Shown one piece after another: positions 10,905-22,469 of a stretch of 64,000 nt of DNA. The notes beneath the pieces are model-generated. The model saw only the letters and a program-made list of their open reading frames with translations. It had not been told where the DNA came from and made no database searches. Both the position numbers and the translations under genes were made by a program. The stretch covers positions 42,222,001 to 42,286,000 of the forward strand of contig CM114272.1 of NCBI GenBank assembly GCA_050084515.1. The letters are read 5' to 3'. Origin of the DNA: Blasia pusilla (lineage: Eukaryota > Marchantiophyta > Marchantiopsida > Blasiales). Positions within the stretch are counted from its first letter, which is position 1, and each line of letters opens with the position of its first letter.

Positions 10905-12840
10905 TCCCCTCAAGCTCATATCAATATCTCTAACGCTTAAATCATTTCTAAACATCTCAAACTTATCTCTCCACAATGCCTTTATGTCTAATTTCTGACC
11001 TCTCTCAGAAGGAACATGAGCATAACAAATACAACCAAATACATTTAAGAAGGAGAAATCAGGTTTACTTCTTGTGAAGGCAGCGAATGGAATTTTATCA
11101 TGAACTCCCGCTATTGGAGTTCGGTTGATTAAGAAGACTGCACATGCTACAGCCTCTGCCCAATACACTTTAGGCATGTTTGTCTCATTGAGCATAGCTC
11201 GTGCCGCTACAACAATATGTCAATTCTTCCTCTCAGCCACTCCATTTTATTGGGGAATATAACGGCAAGTCACTTGACGTTGGATGCCATTTTGACGTTA
11301 ATAGTCATCAAACTCTGTTGAAAGATACTCTCCTCCTCCATCACAACGTAATTTCAGAATGTGTTCTCCAGCTTACTTCTCTACTATAACTCTCAATGTT
11401 TGGAACACTGTGAATATCTCTAACTTGGCTTTCAGAAAGTATATCCATATATACCTAGACAAATCGTCAATAAATGAAACAAAGTACTAGCAACCACTAA
11501 GGCTATGTTGTGATGATGTCCACACATCATTGTGGATCAACTCAAATATCCTAGATGCTCTTCTACCTTGCTTTGGAAAAGGAAATCTAGCTTGTTTTCC
11601 AAATTGGCAAGCAGAACATGCCTCTAACGTAGCAGGACTCGCTAATTTAGGGAGTCTTATTACTATATTAGATGATGAAAGACTCTGTAATCTTTGAAGA
11701 TTCATATGTCCAATTCTTTTATGCCACACATTTAGATCTGTGACTTGTTGGCCGGTTTGACCATACATTGCTGTTGAATCTCTAGCATAGAAACATCTAA
11801 TTTGAAAATTCTGCCAGATCTAGTTCCTTTGGCTATCGTAGTGTGGTCATCCATTGTTTCAATAAAACAACCATTTACGTTAAACTTCACTTGATAAACC
11901 TGTTCTACTATCTGTTCTACAAAGATCAAGTTTCTTGCAATGGTAGGAACATAGAGAACATTTCCAAGAGCAAAAAGAGCGTCTGATGCTATTGGAACTT
12001 TACCGATATACGTGATATGATATTGAGTGTCATCTCCTATGAGCACAATTGCAGGATCTTTCACCAGCTCCAAACTACTGAACCATTTAGCTTGTGAGGT
12101 CATGTGATTTGATGCATCATAGATAATGTATCAATCTTCTGTTGAGTCTTTCTTGACCATTGCTCCCATATGATGAGTCATGACCAAGAGATGCTTCGTT
12201 TGTGAATGTTGTTGTTCTTGAAACTGCTCTTGGTATTGTTGCTCTACATAGTTTTGTTGTTGTGAGGCTCATGTTCTCATATATGCCTTCTTCTTGAAGC
12301 AAAATTTTGCACAATGACCCTTTATCCCACAGTAATTGCAAGATGTAGGGACCCTTTGTTGCTGACCTCGACCCAATGGTTTCCACCATCACCACCTTGT
12401 GATTGTCTCTGGTACTTGTTTGTATTTGATTGAGTGACGTTATATTGAGTGCCTCTTCCTTCATAGGCTAGATATCCACCACGACCACGGAAGCTTCTCC
12501 AACGACCCTGCCTCTATTTGATCCAATGCATCCCATGCCTCCTACGTAATATCAGCATCTTGAATGTGACCTATCATTGGCAAACTGATCGTTATTGAAA
12601 TGTAGTGGATTAATTGCCTGGCGCGTTTGTTCTAGGCGCGAACATTGAAGTCTGTTGAGTCACTTTTTGGCTTGGCTTCATCACCTGTAACAAGCTCTCA
12701 TAGTTCTTGACCCATGAGAAATTTTTTCATGCAAAACTTCCAGACATTGTAATTTTGCTTATGTAGCTTCCCGCCTGTGATTGCTATTGAGGAATACTCC
12801 ATGACGAACGATTTCAAGCTCTATACTGCTCCAATTGAAT
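10905..12840 (-). pseudogene. Copia element B gag-protease-integrase with pol deletion
   Basis: Minus-strand reading starts near 12800 with a copia gag (GGKLHKQNYNVWKFCMKKF). A CCHC zinc knuckle (CNYCGIKGHCAKFC) follows at about 12340-12300, then a damaged protease site (DASNHMT in place of D-S-G) near 12110, the GAG-pre-integrase segment (VWHKRIGHMNLQRL) at about 11740-11690, and the integrase core. The frame then jumps from the integrase sequence SERGQKLD directly to KALWRDKFEMFRNDL, the last residues of RNase H. The copy at 22470-25871 has the full RT and RNase H here, so about 1.9 kb was lost cleanly. Stops and short indels add to this. The element can move only with help from other copies, if at all. 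Confidence 0.9.
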
Positions 12841-13152
12841 CATAGATCACTCCTACACAGAAAATTGACCTGAAATTTGCCAAAATTGATCAACTGTACA
12901 ATGAGTTCTACAAGACGACTAGTCTTTGGCATTGTTCTAGCCATTGCGGACCTAGATGGCTAAATCGACCGGGAAAGCTCTAAAAAATGCCTCCTAAGTT
13001 TTATCACCGTCAAAGCTCCATCTGAAATTTGCACCCACTGAGCTCTAAACAAAATTTCCTTCTCCCAAATTGAAATTGTGCCTTCTCTTGCCTCTCTTCT
13101 CTCCTCAAACATCAAGAATTTCAAGTGATGTTCTCCTATCGCTGTAATACCA

Positions 13153-13464
13153 TGTGGAAAACTACTAAAGAAGCATAATTGGTAGGAAACAACTCTCACA
13201 CTCACACACCAGCATGGAGAACAAAATTTGCAATGAGAGAATAAGTGGAGGTTCGTCCCCTTCTCAATTATATAGGATATGTACAAGCAACCCTAATCCT
13301 AATTTTAATCATAGTCTCGAGTTAGACTAACTGTGATTAACTAATCCTAATTAAGATAATGGCGCTTAATTGACTAACCAAGATTAAGCTTCCCTACTTT
13401 GTGTGAATACCAAATGTAGTAGTTCAAGTGTCTCATGAGCTTGATTGTAACTCAATATTCAATA
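13153..13464 (-). repeat. 5' LTR of copia element B (312 bp)
   Basis: Same length and sequence type as 10591-10902. It is bounded inside by the primer binding site and outside by TSD TATAG (13465-13469). In element orientation it starts TATTGAATATTG and ends CCACA, a non-canonical TA...CA LTR. Confidence 0.93.
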
Positions 13465-13469
13465 TATAG
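13465..13469. repeat. Target-site duplication TATAG (right)
   Basis: Matches 10586-10590. Fusing the flanks with one TATAG copy restores the LINE reading frame across the insertion. Confidence 0.9.
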
Positions 13470-14702
13470 ATCCTTTGATAGAAAGATTATACAGATGTTT
13501 AGGTATCTACTAAGACCCGACTCCTTAGAGTGCCCCATGAGGGGGTGTTGGCTCGTAGATAGGCTTCTTGGCCGATTGCCTTTGGCGGAGTAGGTCTTCT
13601 CTCGACTAAGTTAGTGGCTCCCTTTGCTGTTTTAGGGAGTTGGGCCACTGCAGCACCCCTTCTTTACTCTCGATTTCTAGTTAGGGATAGACCGCTCCTT
13701 CTACAGTACGTCTCCCGCGTTGAGGATGGCCTTTTCCCACTTTAGTCTTCACGTACAGCTTGTAGAGTTTCCCTTCTAGTTGAGGCCAGTGCCATTCTCC
13801 CACTCCACCTTAGTTGCCTCCGGTCAGTCAAGGCTCCAATCTTCTTTGATGGAAGCCCACTATGAGGTAGTTTTTAGAGCCATTATGTCTTATGGGAATA
13901 TCCTCATGGAGGTTCGGGCCCGTATTAGCTCTTGTTCCGGAAAGGGGGCAGGCTCATGGATGGGGACTTTTCCCCTCATCACGGCTTTCCATATCGCATC
14001 ATTTACCTACACCACAATGATGTCGTTCCAATTGGGCCTCCCCCAACCATCCGTGGTTGGTTTGATACATTGTGAGTGTTGCTAGAGTCTGGATCCACTT
14101 GGCCTGCATTTGGCTCGCTGTCCAATTGGGGGTGAGAGGATAGCCACTCATGCTGTAGTGTTATCATGTTCAATATTGCTTGTGAGAGTGGCTTCCATGT
14201 GCAGAAACAGAGGCACTACTCCATGCGAGACTCCCTTATTCGTGTTAATCTTTATATGATTCGAGAGGCTGAGGTGGTGGTGGCGGATATTGTAGTGACA
14301 GATCCTATGCGGGAGGCTGTGCGAGCCCAAGTGGTGGCACAAGGAAGATTGCTACAAGAAGCGGCAACGGCGACGACGACGGTGAAGAAGACCCATCTCT
14401 ATAGTCGACTCCATAACGAAAAATTATTTTATTCCCCTAGCCATAGAGATGTATGGGGCTATGGGGGAGAGGTTTGACTTGTTCCTTATGAACTTTGCTC
14501 ATAATCTCCAATCGAGAAATATGTTGTCCTTAGCTACCGCGATTCTTTATTGTAAGCAACGGGTCTCCAAAGCTTTGCAGCGTGCCCTTGCCAATGGGCC
14601 TTTGCGGGGGGGGGGCTCAAGCTGTGGGAAACACCAGCGCTAGAGGCCCACTTAGTAGTAGTCATATTTCATTAGGAGTTGTTGATATTGTCTCTACTTT
14701 TT

Positions 14703-14787
14703 GTGAGTTTAGTCAATAGGGGGAATGCCCCCTTCTTCTTTTTCAAGATCAATTGTGGCCTTTGGATACTTGACTCTTTGAGTCTCC
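14703..14787 (+). repeat. LINE 3' UTR segment shared with 58129-58214
   Basis: Contains GGGGGAATGCCCCC and a TTGACTCTTTGAGTCTCC motif. The reverse complement of 58129-58214 carries the same elements in the same order with moderate divergence. The segment follows the LINE coding end here, so it is taken as the element's 3' untranslated region. Confidence 0.65.
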
Positions 14788-14790
14788 TTT

Positions 14791-15668
14791 TGTTTTTTCT
14801 GATGGGTATCATGCATATCTATTGAGGTTTATCATACCATTCTTTTGACACTAGCCCTAACTATTAACAAGATTCCTCAATCTCTTAACCAATTGGATAG
14901 TCCAATCTTTCAACCGATACAATCATTTGAAGTTGATTTCATAAGATTTTTAACAATTTTTTGAGGGTTAGTTAAATAATTATGGCCTCCACAAGTTCAT
15001 GTCATTTTTTTCCTTGGCCATCTAAACTATCCACGTGTCCTATGCATGTATGAATTAATTACTCTCTTCTCCACCGAGTTCACCCGTATGTCGCAGAGGC
15101 CCCACTCTTATTATCTTACGTTAATGACTTAAGGCTAACTCTTGGATCTCACAAACGTTTTTAATCTTTGTGAAGCATGCCCACTCTTTTCTTTTCTTAT
15201 GTTATGCTTATACCAATCAAAGGGCATAAGATTAGGGTGGGATAGTGGGAGGAGTGATGGAATATTTGCCCAAGAATTTTAATCTCTCATCTATTTTTTT
15301 AATTTTTTTTTAAACTATAAGGAAAATACCATAAAAGTGTCCTCATAGATATAAAGTGTGTGGCCTTTACGGGGGGCTTCTTTGAACCGACCTATTTGAC
15401 ACGACCTAATATACCGTCCGGCGCCGTTTTGGACGTGGCCATTTTCGCTGCTGGACTTTTCTCGTCGCGCACACTATTCGGTAGGAAGTAAGTGAGAGAA
15501 AGACTCCTTTGAGTTTCGAGTTCGACTACATACCGTGGCGAGTTCTGATATTCGACGAGGCAAACAATCCGAGCTTCGATTTTGCGTGCAAAGACTTCGG
15601 GTGGAGGAGCATTCTCTTATTATACGACTGGAAAACACTGAGCTTATAATTTGCTTGTTTCGGAAGGT
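14791..15668 (+). promoter_or_regulatory. Upstream region and 5' leader of eIF3i
   Basis: AT-rich DNA changes near 15360-15660 to a GC-richer leader. A TATA-like ATATAAAG lies at about 15348-15355, some 315 bases before the start codon, so the transcript may begin near 15380 and carry a leader of up to about 290 bases. No other gene is recognised here. The promoter call rests only on position and the TATA-like box. Confidence 0.35.
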
Positions 15669-18600
15669 ATGAGGCCAATTTTGCTCAAGGGCCATGAGAG
15701 GCCTCTTACTTTTTTAAAGTACAACAGAGATGGGGATTTGCTGTTTTCCTGCGCCAAGGATCACAACCCAACGGTCTGGTACTCACACAATGGCGATCGC
15801 CTGGGTACTTACCGGGGGCACAACGGTGCTGTCTGGTGCTGCGATGTGTCAAGTGCGTTCCTGACCTAATCTCACGTATTCGGAGAGGAATATACTGATT
15901 GGAAATATTTAGGGTTCGCAGCGTAGGATTCCGTTGAATTAGTGAAATATTGGTTAGAATACGGAAAATTTTGTGGCTAGAAAACCCTACAATGTGTGTT
16001 GGTTAGATGGAAACGAAGTGTCTTGATCTTGTCCTCTCCCTGTGTACTGTGACCGTCGTCTTGGGCTCGATTTCACTGGAATATGGATGGTGAGGTTGGA
16101 ATAAGCTGCAGCCAACATGGGCAATTCTTCCGGTCAGTAGTTGAGGTGTGGCGGTCACGATTACAATGTTTGTTTGTTTGGGTGTACCCTAGAAAACCTT
16201 CGCGTTGCTGCATCATGAAGGTGGGCCTGATTTCTGCTTGTTCTGTACTGTCTCTCGTGTCATAAACCCTTCAGTGAGCTGAATTTTGTTGGAAGCAATA
16301 TAACTTGCATTACTGCGAACCTTGAAGATAACCCTATGGAACTTCCACGTTGGTGCCGGTCGTGTTGAGCAGGGCGTACCGAACGCTTAATCACGGGTTC
16401 TGCTGATCAATCGGCCAACTTGTGGGATGTGGAGACTGGGACAAAGCTTCACACCTTCGGCTTTGAGTCACCTGCCAGGGCTGTCGATTTCGCTGAAGGA
16501 GACAAACTTGCGATCATCACCACAGATCCTTTCATTGGTGCTCCTTCTGAAATTCACGTAAAGCGGGTCGAGAAAGAGCACTCAAAACGTATGTATGAGC
16601 CTGAGGACCGTTTTTGTTGGTAACTAATGTACATTACGTTACCTGTCGTGGTTATTGTCTTGCTCTTTTGAGATGCTGACAGTGGTGGAGAGTTCTGATG
16701 GCGGGACCCGTTTCTCATGGTCTTTATTCTTCTTGCAGAGAGTAGCGAATCTCTCTTCGTTATTAGGGGGCCACAAGGAAGAATCAACAGAGCCGTATGG
16801 GGTCCACTGAACAAGACCATCATCAGTGCTGGAGAAGATTGTCTCGTGCGCATGTGGGATGCGGATGTGTGTATATCTTGCCCATCAGCCCGAAATTTCA
16901 TAGATTAGAACCCTTCTACGTAAAGGCCGTCCAAAAATAGGGTTCTGAAGCCTACTTTCATTACCCGTCTACTATCACCAATACAATTTTGCTAGGCTTA
17001 AAGAGATTCACATTTGGTTGGAATCCAGTTACAGAAAGATTCGCCAAGTTGGGGTAGTACTGTAAGTGAATTGATTCCATGAGTAATATATGTTACTTTT
17101 TACTCATGCAGTTTTTCTTACAAGTGTGTATCTTGTTGGTTCTCCTTTCAGTTATGGTCACTCCTAGTCAATCAAACCTGATGCGGCTTAAGCTTTTAAT
17201 GCCACAGTTCATCTATGGTGCTTATTGCAGACAGGAAAGCTGATCAAGGCAAGTGATCCAGATGTCGGCCACCAAAAGGTTGTGTCGTCACTTTCTAAGT
17301 CAGCTGATGGTTCACACTTTATCACCGGTTCTCATGACAAATCAGCAAAGGTACATTTTATCCCATTTGTCTCGATACTTCTTGTGCTGGTGAAGGCCAT
17401 CTTTACTTCCGTTTCAGAGCTAGGCTATATGCTCATCATAACAGAGGCTGTAGTCATAACTTGTCTAAGCCTATGCACTTACCATTGGACCTTGCTTCTT
17501 TCTTGCTGACTTGCTGCCCTGCATATCTTATCAGCCATATTTTTTCTTCATTATGTTCCTCATAGTTTTTCTCTTTTATACATATTCCTGATCCATTTGT
17601 TATGCATGACTCTTCGTGTGTTTCTACAAACCCTACTCACAAATGTCCCTGATTTTTTTTCCAACCACTAGTGCGAACACTAACTACACCTCTCATCCTC
17701 TTGTGGCAAATTGATGAACCTGGCGGAGAGTAGTTATAGTTAAACCACTGTTAATGTAGGTGCTTATGATCCATTTGTGAAACAGTTTCTTGGGGCCTTT
17801 TTTCTTCACCACACTTCCTCCAGTACGGAACTCACCTGAAAGTATGCCCTAAGTTTCCTTCACACTTATCCTTTCATCCATATCATCTTAGTGGTTTGAG
17901 GAAGTCAAACAAAGCTAGTCTCATAACAGTCTCTTCAACCTACAAATGTTCGCACTCAGTCTTATTAGATGATAGGCGGGAGTTCCAAAATTCAGCTCTC
18001 TAACTTCAACTTCTATGCAACGAGAAGCTTAGAAAGTATCTTGATTTCAAGTTTTCAGCCCGAAAGGAAAGGGAGTAATGCTTATTCTAAACATGAAAAA
18101 TGATATCTCACAATACTCATCTTCACAGTGAATGTGCCTATTACATTTGAACCAACTTTGAATCTCACTTTCCTGACAGCTTTCTCGATTTTGGTTGTGG
18201 CTCTGCAGCTTTGGGACATCCGCACTCTTGAAGTTCTGAAGACCTACAGCACAGAGAGACCTGTCAATGCTGCTGCCATTTCGCCTCTTCTTGATCATGT
18301 TAGTAGCCAGCATCTCTACCTCCTTAATTTCCCAGTTACATTAAGTAGAATGAGAGAGGCTTAGGCAAAGTTGTATTGCCGCACCAATTCGTCATTTTCC
18401 ATGCACCATGCGTCAGAAAAGAGCGTTTGTCTGGTTTTATAAGACTAAAGTGGGGCCTCGTCTCCACCACAGCATCCCAACTCTCATTCCAACCTGTCTT
18501 GTAATGGTCATTTTGGTGGACCCCCTTACCAGGTAGTCATTGGTGGAGGTCAAGATGCATCACAAGTGACAATGAGTGATCGGCGAGCAGGAAAGTTTGA

Positions 18601-19242
18601 AGCCAAATTTTTTCACAAGGTATTACTCTTCTATACTTAAAGCTGCAAATTGTAAACTAGAAGCCATTCCAAAAGATTCACTGTGTGTTAGGAGAGGTGG
18701 TAAATGGGCCTCTCATTCAAATGATCAGGATTTCCCTTTGCTACGCCAGAACTATGCACTCAGAAACATCATAAGTACGTATTTTCTTCAGCTATCTTCT
18801 ACCACTAGATGTCCAAGAAGCTTTGTTTTGATGGGATAGATAAGTGCATTGCCCAAATGAGTGACACTAAAGTACATTGATTTCACCCAGATCTTTGAAG
18901 AGGAGATTGGCGGTGTGAAGGGACACTTCGGGCCCATCAATGCCCTTGCATTCAACACAGACGGTAGAAGGTAATGTCATTTCGTACCAATTCAACATCA
19001 TAATGTCTGTGTCTTTGGAAAAGCTTCAGAGGAGAGGATTTGCAGGCTTTGATGCTGACCCCTGTAGTGCATTTCCTCTCGGTTGCATAAGCTCTATTGT
19101 AATCCCAATTGCGCGAGGCAGAAAGTGTCTCAAATCTTCTGACACCTGGTGGGTTTTGCAATGCAGTTTCTCTAGTGGTGGTGAAGATGGTTATGTGCGT
19201 ATACATCATTTTGATGCAGACTACTACCACATTAAGATGTAG
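15669..19242 (+). CDS. TIF3I1: Eukaryotic translation initiation factor 3 subunit I (eight exons)
   Basis: A WD40-repeat scaffold subunit of the eIF3 complex, which helps recruit mRNA to the 40S ribosome in the cytoplasm. Exons: 15669-15852, 16373-16588, 16739-16866, 17231-17350, 18209-18298, 18533-18619, 18891-18970, 19167-19242. All introns are GT-AG and all phases join correctly, giving 981 nt and 326 residues, close to the usual plant length of about 328. The start [15 protein letters not shown] is the conserved eIF3i N-terminus. WD-type endings include [40 protein letters not shown] and the C-terminal [15 protein letters not shown] before the terminal KM and stop. No internal stop or frameshift was found. 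It is the clearest functional gene of the window and stands alone among transposon debris. Confidence 0.96.
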
Positions 19243-21841
19243 AGTTCCATTTTTGTAAATTGACGGGTAATGTGCATGTGGACCCTTACCTTCCACTTGT
19301 TATCAGAGTTACATTGATTTTCCTAGCTACTATTGCAGGACTATCTGAATGAGCAGCAAAGAGGTTGGCATGTGACCCTTAGCATATCAGAAAAACTATG
19401 TCCTCTACACTTGATGTAAATTCTCTTTGAAGGAGAGTTATTCAGAGTGCATTAGTTGTAACGAAAATCTTCCAATGGGAGTTTTACAGTGAAGAGAGTT
19501 TTCATTCCTCAAAATTATGAGGACTAATCTAACATAGCCTTCCTAGGACCGTGATTAAATTTAGTGATGTGAATCAAACTCCAATCCCCAATCCAATACA
19601 TTTTAAGGAGGTGACTTCTTCTAGGGACTATAGCTTTCATAGCCAAGATTTTAGGGACTGAAGCTTATATGGTATTCTACTGCCTGGTTTATTATATTGA
19701 TTTGGTTAACATTTGAACGGTCGACACATGCCTAGACAAATAAATGGTACCTCCGGAAGGAGTAAAATTATGGAATGCAACTTCACATAATGTGGGCAAA
19801 GCTAAATAAAATTTTGACATGACTGAATCAACCATACTAAATGCATTCCAAGCTTTAGGTTCTCTTGTATTTTTAAGAAATAACCATTCTTAAATGGGCA
19901 ATCGGGAACCGAATATGTAGAGGAGGGGGAACCTCATTTGATTATGTGAAGGTCAGACCTGGTGGTGGAAAAAGACAGAAAGTAAGGGTGCCTCCCCCTA
20001 CCGGCTAACCTCACCGTCATCAGATACAATATCAGCTATAGATTTGACGTACTAAGAAGCTTCTAACGACGGCCTTCCGCACAGTCTAAGCCCATCTCAA
20101 AATGCTATTGGTTGAACATGTCGCATAGCTAAGAAGACCCCTACAATAAATAATTTTAATAGCTAACCACAATTCATTTCTCCATTGGACAGGACCTAAT
20201 CTTAGCCTATAATTAATAAATAAATGTGTTCTTATTAAGGATATAAAAACTCCATTTAAAGGAGTGAGTACAAGATCACAAAGGTGAAAATTTACCTTTG
20301 GACAAACATGCTAGCTCTCATGGAAAAAATATTCCCCGTTTTGGCTATACATAGACTCGATAATCTCCAACCTCAGCTACTTTCTTGACACTAAATACAA
20401 AGAAATGTCATATTTTCCGGATGTTTCAAGTGAAAGATGGACTGTTGCAATTTTAACTTCCCAATTATGCTCACGTCTCCAAATTGAATTTTCCTCCGAC
20501 AAAGGGGTGGAATCACTCCTATGTCCATGGGCAACTTTCGACCCAATTTAGTTTTGGCGGTAGGGCTGCCTTTTCTAAGGAAACAAGCAACTCGATTAGA
20601 AATTGCACCAAGAATTTATGACTTACACTTTTTAAAATATTCCTAAAGTTTATTCATTGTGGAGTGCCCACAATAGATACATAGATACAACCCGTGTTAT
20701 GCATGAGGTTGCCCCAAAGTTCAAAAGAAGTTTTCTAGGTACACATACGACCAAAACATTATCTTGGCACCCAACTAGCATATGCGAATGGCCAAATGTT
20801 TCCAAATCAACAAGTTATCCTCTTAAAGAAACTTACTCCATTTACTAACCCAGCTACTTTAATGGTATTGGTGGAATGGCCCACCATGAAACACATACAA
20901 ATTTGTTACATAGCTCCGGAGTGCATCCACTTTTAGAGTTATGTGACAAAAAATATACACATGGGGATTCTCAATATTTTAATCCAACTTCCATTATTAA
21001 TTCACACTTCCAACTAATGTTGGAGATGTAAACCAATAATCACACCTAACCCCATACTTCAGGTCCGCCATGCTAGTTTGATTTCGAACTTATCGTTGCC
21101 ACTCAAAGTCACGACCGTGAGAGAGTTGATTCGCCAAGGTATCCGATCAATCCATGAGACCATTCGTTCCTTAAAGCATCTCACACATGATGTTATAAAA
21201 CACCCGATGTAACCTTTTTACATTTCGAGGGCCTTAATGTTTTTTTTTTCTCCACGTATCCTACTATCTAACCGATCCTCGTGTCCTTCACATGAATATA
21301 AAAACTAATTCTCCTCTCAACTTCCCCCCTCTCAAGGCTGCACATTGCTTTTACATTTTGACATAAGAGTTCCTGAAGATTTTTTTTTGAGAAGGCCTTA
21401 AGAAATACACCCTCGTGGAGGAACAACAACCCATGTCCAGGATGGAAGGAGACTTAAATTTTGCGGGAACTTTTGCACGTCCATCTCCTAACTTTCGTGT
21501 ACTAAAAATATCCTATGTCAATAACGACGTCTGAACTTCCAAGGAATTTCTTTAGAAGTCCTATTTAGGAGGTCGGGTTTAGAGAAACACTCTATCTTCA
21601 TCGCAGTTTATGGGCAGATTTGCTCTGCTACGAATCCTAATGAAACGCGAGCACTCGGCACGATCTTTTGCTCATGAAATCCATCAAGCCACGCCTTGCG
21701 GAATCACGGATGGAAACCGGGGGAACCCAAAAACTCGGCATTTTAATCCTCGTGTGTATGCTTGCGGATGGATCTTTCCATTGAAGCAAGCAATTAGCTC
21801 TACCGGAGCTCATTAGTTAGTGCCTAATTCCATGGGCCGCG
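19243..21841. other. 3' flank of eIF3i and unassigned intergenic sequence
   Basis: The first few hundred bases must hold the eIF3i 3' UTR; no clear AATAAA signal lies close to the stop. No protein family or transposon terminus is recognised further on. Confidence 0.5.
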
Positions 21842-21849
21842 GGCTATCT

Positions 21850-22139
21850 CAAGGTTGCATGTGGACAAAGTCGGTGTCTGTGGACTTATGTCAGTCCTAT
21901 GGAAGGACTTGTCTGTATGGTCCCCACCTTTCTCTTCTTTCTCATTCCCCTTACTTGCCTCCATTTTCCATACTCCTCCATTTCTTCCTCCCTCCACCTC
22001 CACTCCCTCCTCCCTCATTGCTCCTCTCATCCTTGCCTTGCCTTCCATCATGGCCTAAAGGACATGGGTTCCTCTTGGAACCCATGTTTGTGGATATGTT
22101 CGTCCTAAGGAAGGACTTGGCAGTTTTGGTGCAACCATG
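21850..22139. mobile_element. hAT-type MITE, copy 1
   Basis: A 290-bp non-coding element similar over its length to 51410-51707. The terminal inverted repeats are CAAGGTTGCA at the left and the complement of GTGCAACCATG at the right. Flanking 8-mers GGCTATCT (21842-21849) and GATTATCT (22140-22147) match at six of eight positions, an aged 8-bp duplication as made by hAT transposases. Inside is a CT-rich tract (CCTCCACCTCCACTCCCTCC) and GGACTTGTC motifs. It encodes no protein. Confidence 0.8.
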
Positions 22140-22147
22140 GATTATCT

Positions 22148-22465
22148 GTAACGCTAAAAGTTACGGTAGATCATTTTGATCCGATGGTGTGCATTCTTTT
22201 AAAATGGTCGGTGTCGCAAGCTTTCCGCCGACGTCCTTGGTTTTTGGCGGGGTCGTTGAAATTCTTGTGACCACATATTTTGGTTGCAAGAATTCTAGCG
22301 TCGTCCTAGGGCCATCCGATACCTTCTGGCCCCAATTGTTGTTTGAAAACAACCCGCGCAAACCGATTCTTGGATAGGCGCAATTCCGTTCCGTTGAGCC
22401 AGGTACTCGGGTTTCTTGTATGTTCCATAGCAAGAAATTTCTTCATGGAGTCCACGAACTTTCTT
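22148..22465. other. Unassigned sequence between MITE and copia C
   Basis: Open frames occur on both strands (for example 22161-22433 minus) but none has a recognised domain. The sequence is not clearly copia-like, so the copia breakpoint lies near 22465. Confidence 0.4.
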
Positions 22466-22469
22466 TGAG

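Larger units (their letters stand above)
10591..13464 (-). mobile_element. Complete but internally deleted copia element B, TSD TATAG
   Basis: Two 312-bp LTRs (10591-10902 and 13153-13464) flank a minus-strand internal region of about 2.25 kb, and 5-bp TSDs TATAG flank the whole. In element orientation the order is 5' LTR, primer binding site next to 13152 (TGGTATTACAGC, close to the initiator-Met tRNA complement TGGTATCAGAGC), gag, protease, integrase fragment, end of RNase H, polypurine tract (complement of 10903-10912), 3' LTR. The LTR termini are TA...CA instead of TG...CA. Reverse transcriptase and most of RNase H are gone. It belongs to the same family as the element at 22470-25871. It interrupts a LINE remnant. 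Confidence 0.93.
10440..14790 (+). pseudogene. Non-LTR retrotransposon (LINE) remnant with RLE-like domain, split by a copia element
   Basis: Two parts flank a nested copia element. Part 1 (about 10455-10590) reads DLTRIGDPQVAYGILSS and CFARRPGYLCRTVWTS, resembling the post-RT region of restriction-like-endonuclease LINEs. Part 2 (13465-14650) continues with SFDRKIIQMFRYLL, FGGVGLLSTKLVAPFAV, then a zinc motif (C-x-C-x9-H-x3-C) at about 14070-14120 and VVVADIVVTDP at about 14280. Joining the parts with one copy of TATAG restores a single frame. A conserved tail (RVSKALQRALANGP) ends near 14640 and a 3' UTR reaches about 14790. Stops and frameshifts occur throughout. Family knowledge: RLE-type LINEs integrate by target-primed reverse transcription. 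The RT core itself is absent, so the copy is 5'-truncated. Confidence 0.7.

Noticed and set aside
18952-19296. Minus-strand frame over the last eIF3i exons
   Set aside because: It is the antisense shadow of well-supported exons 7 and 8.
21855-22108. Proline/serine-rich open frames on both strands
   Set aside because: They are translations of the CT-rich centre of the hAT MITE and recur in its second copy at 51366-51782; not genes.
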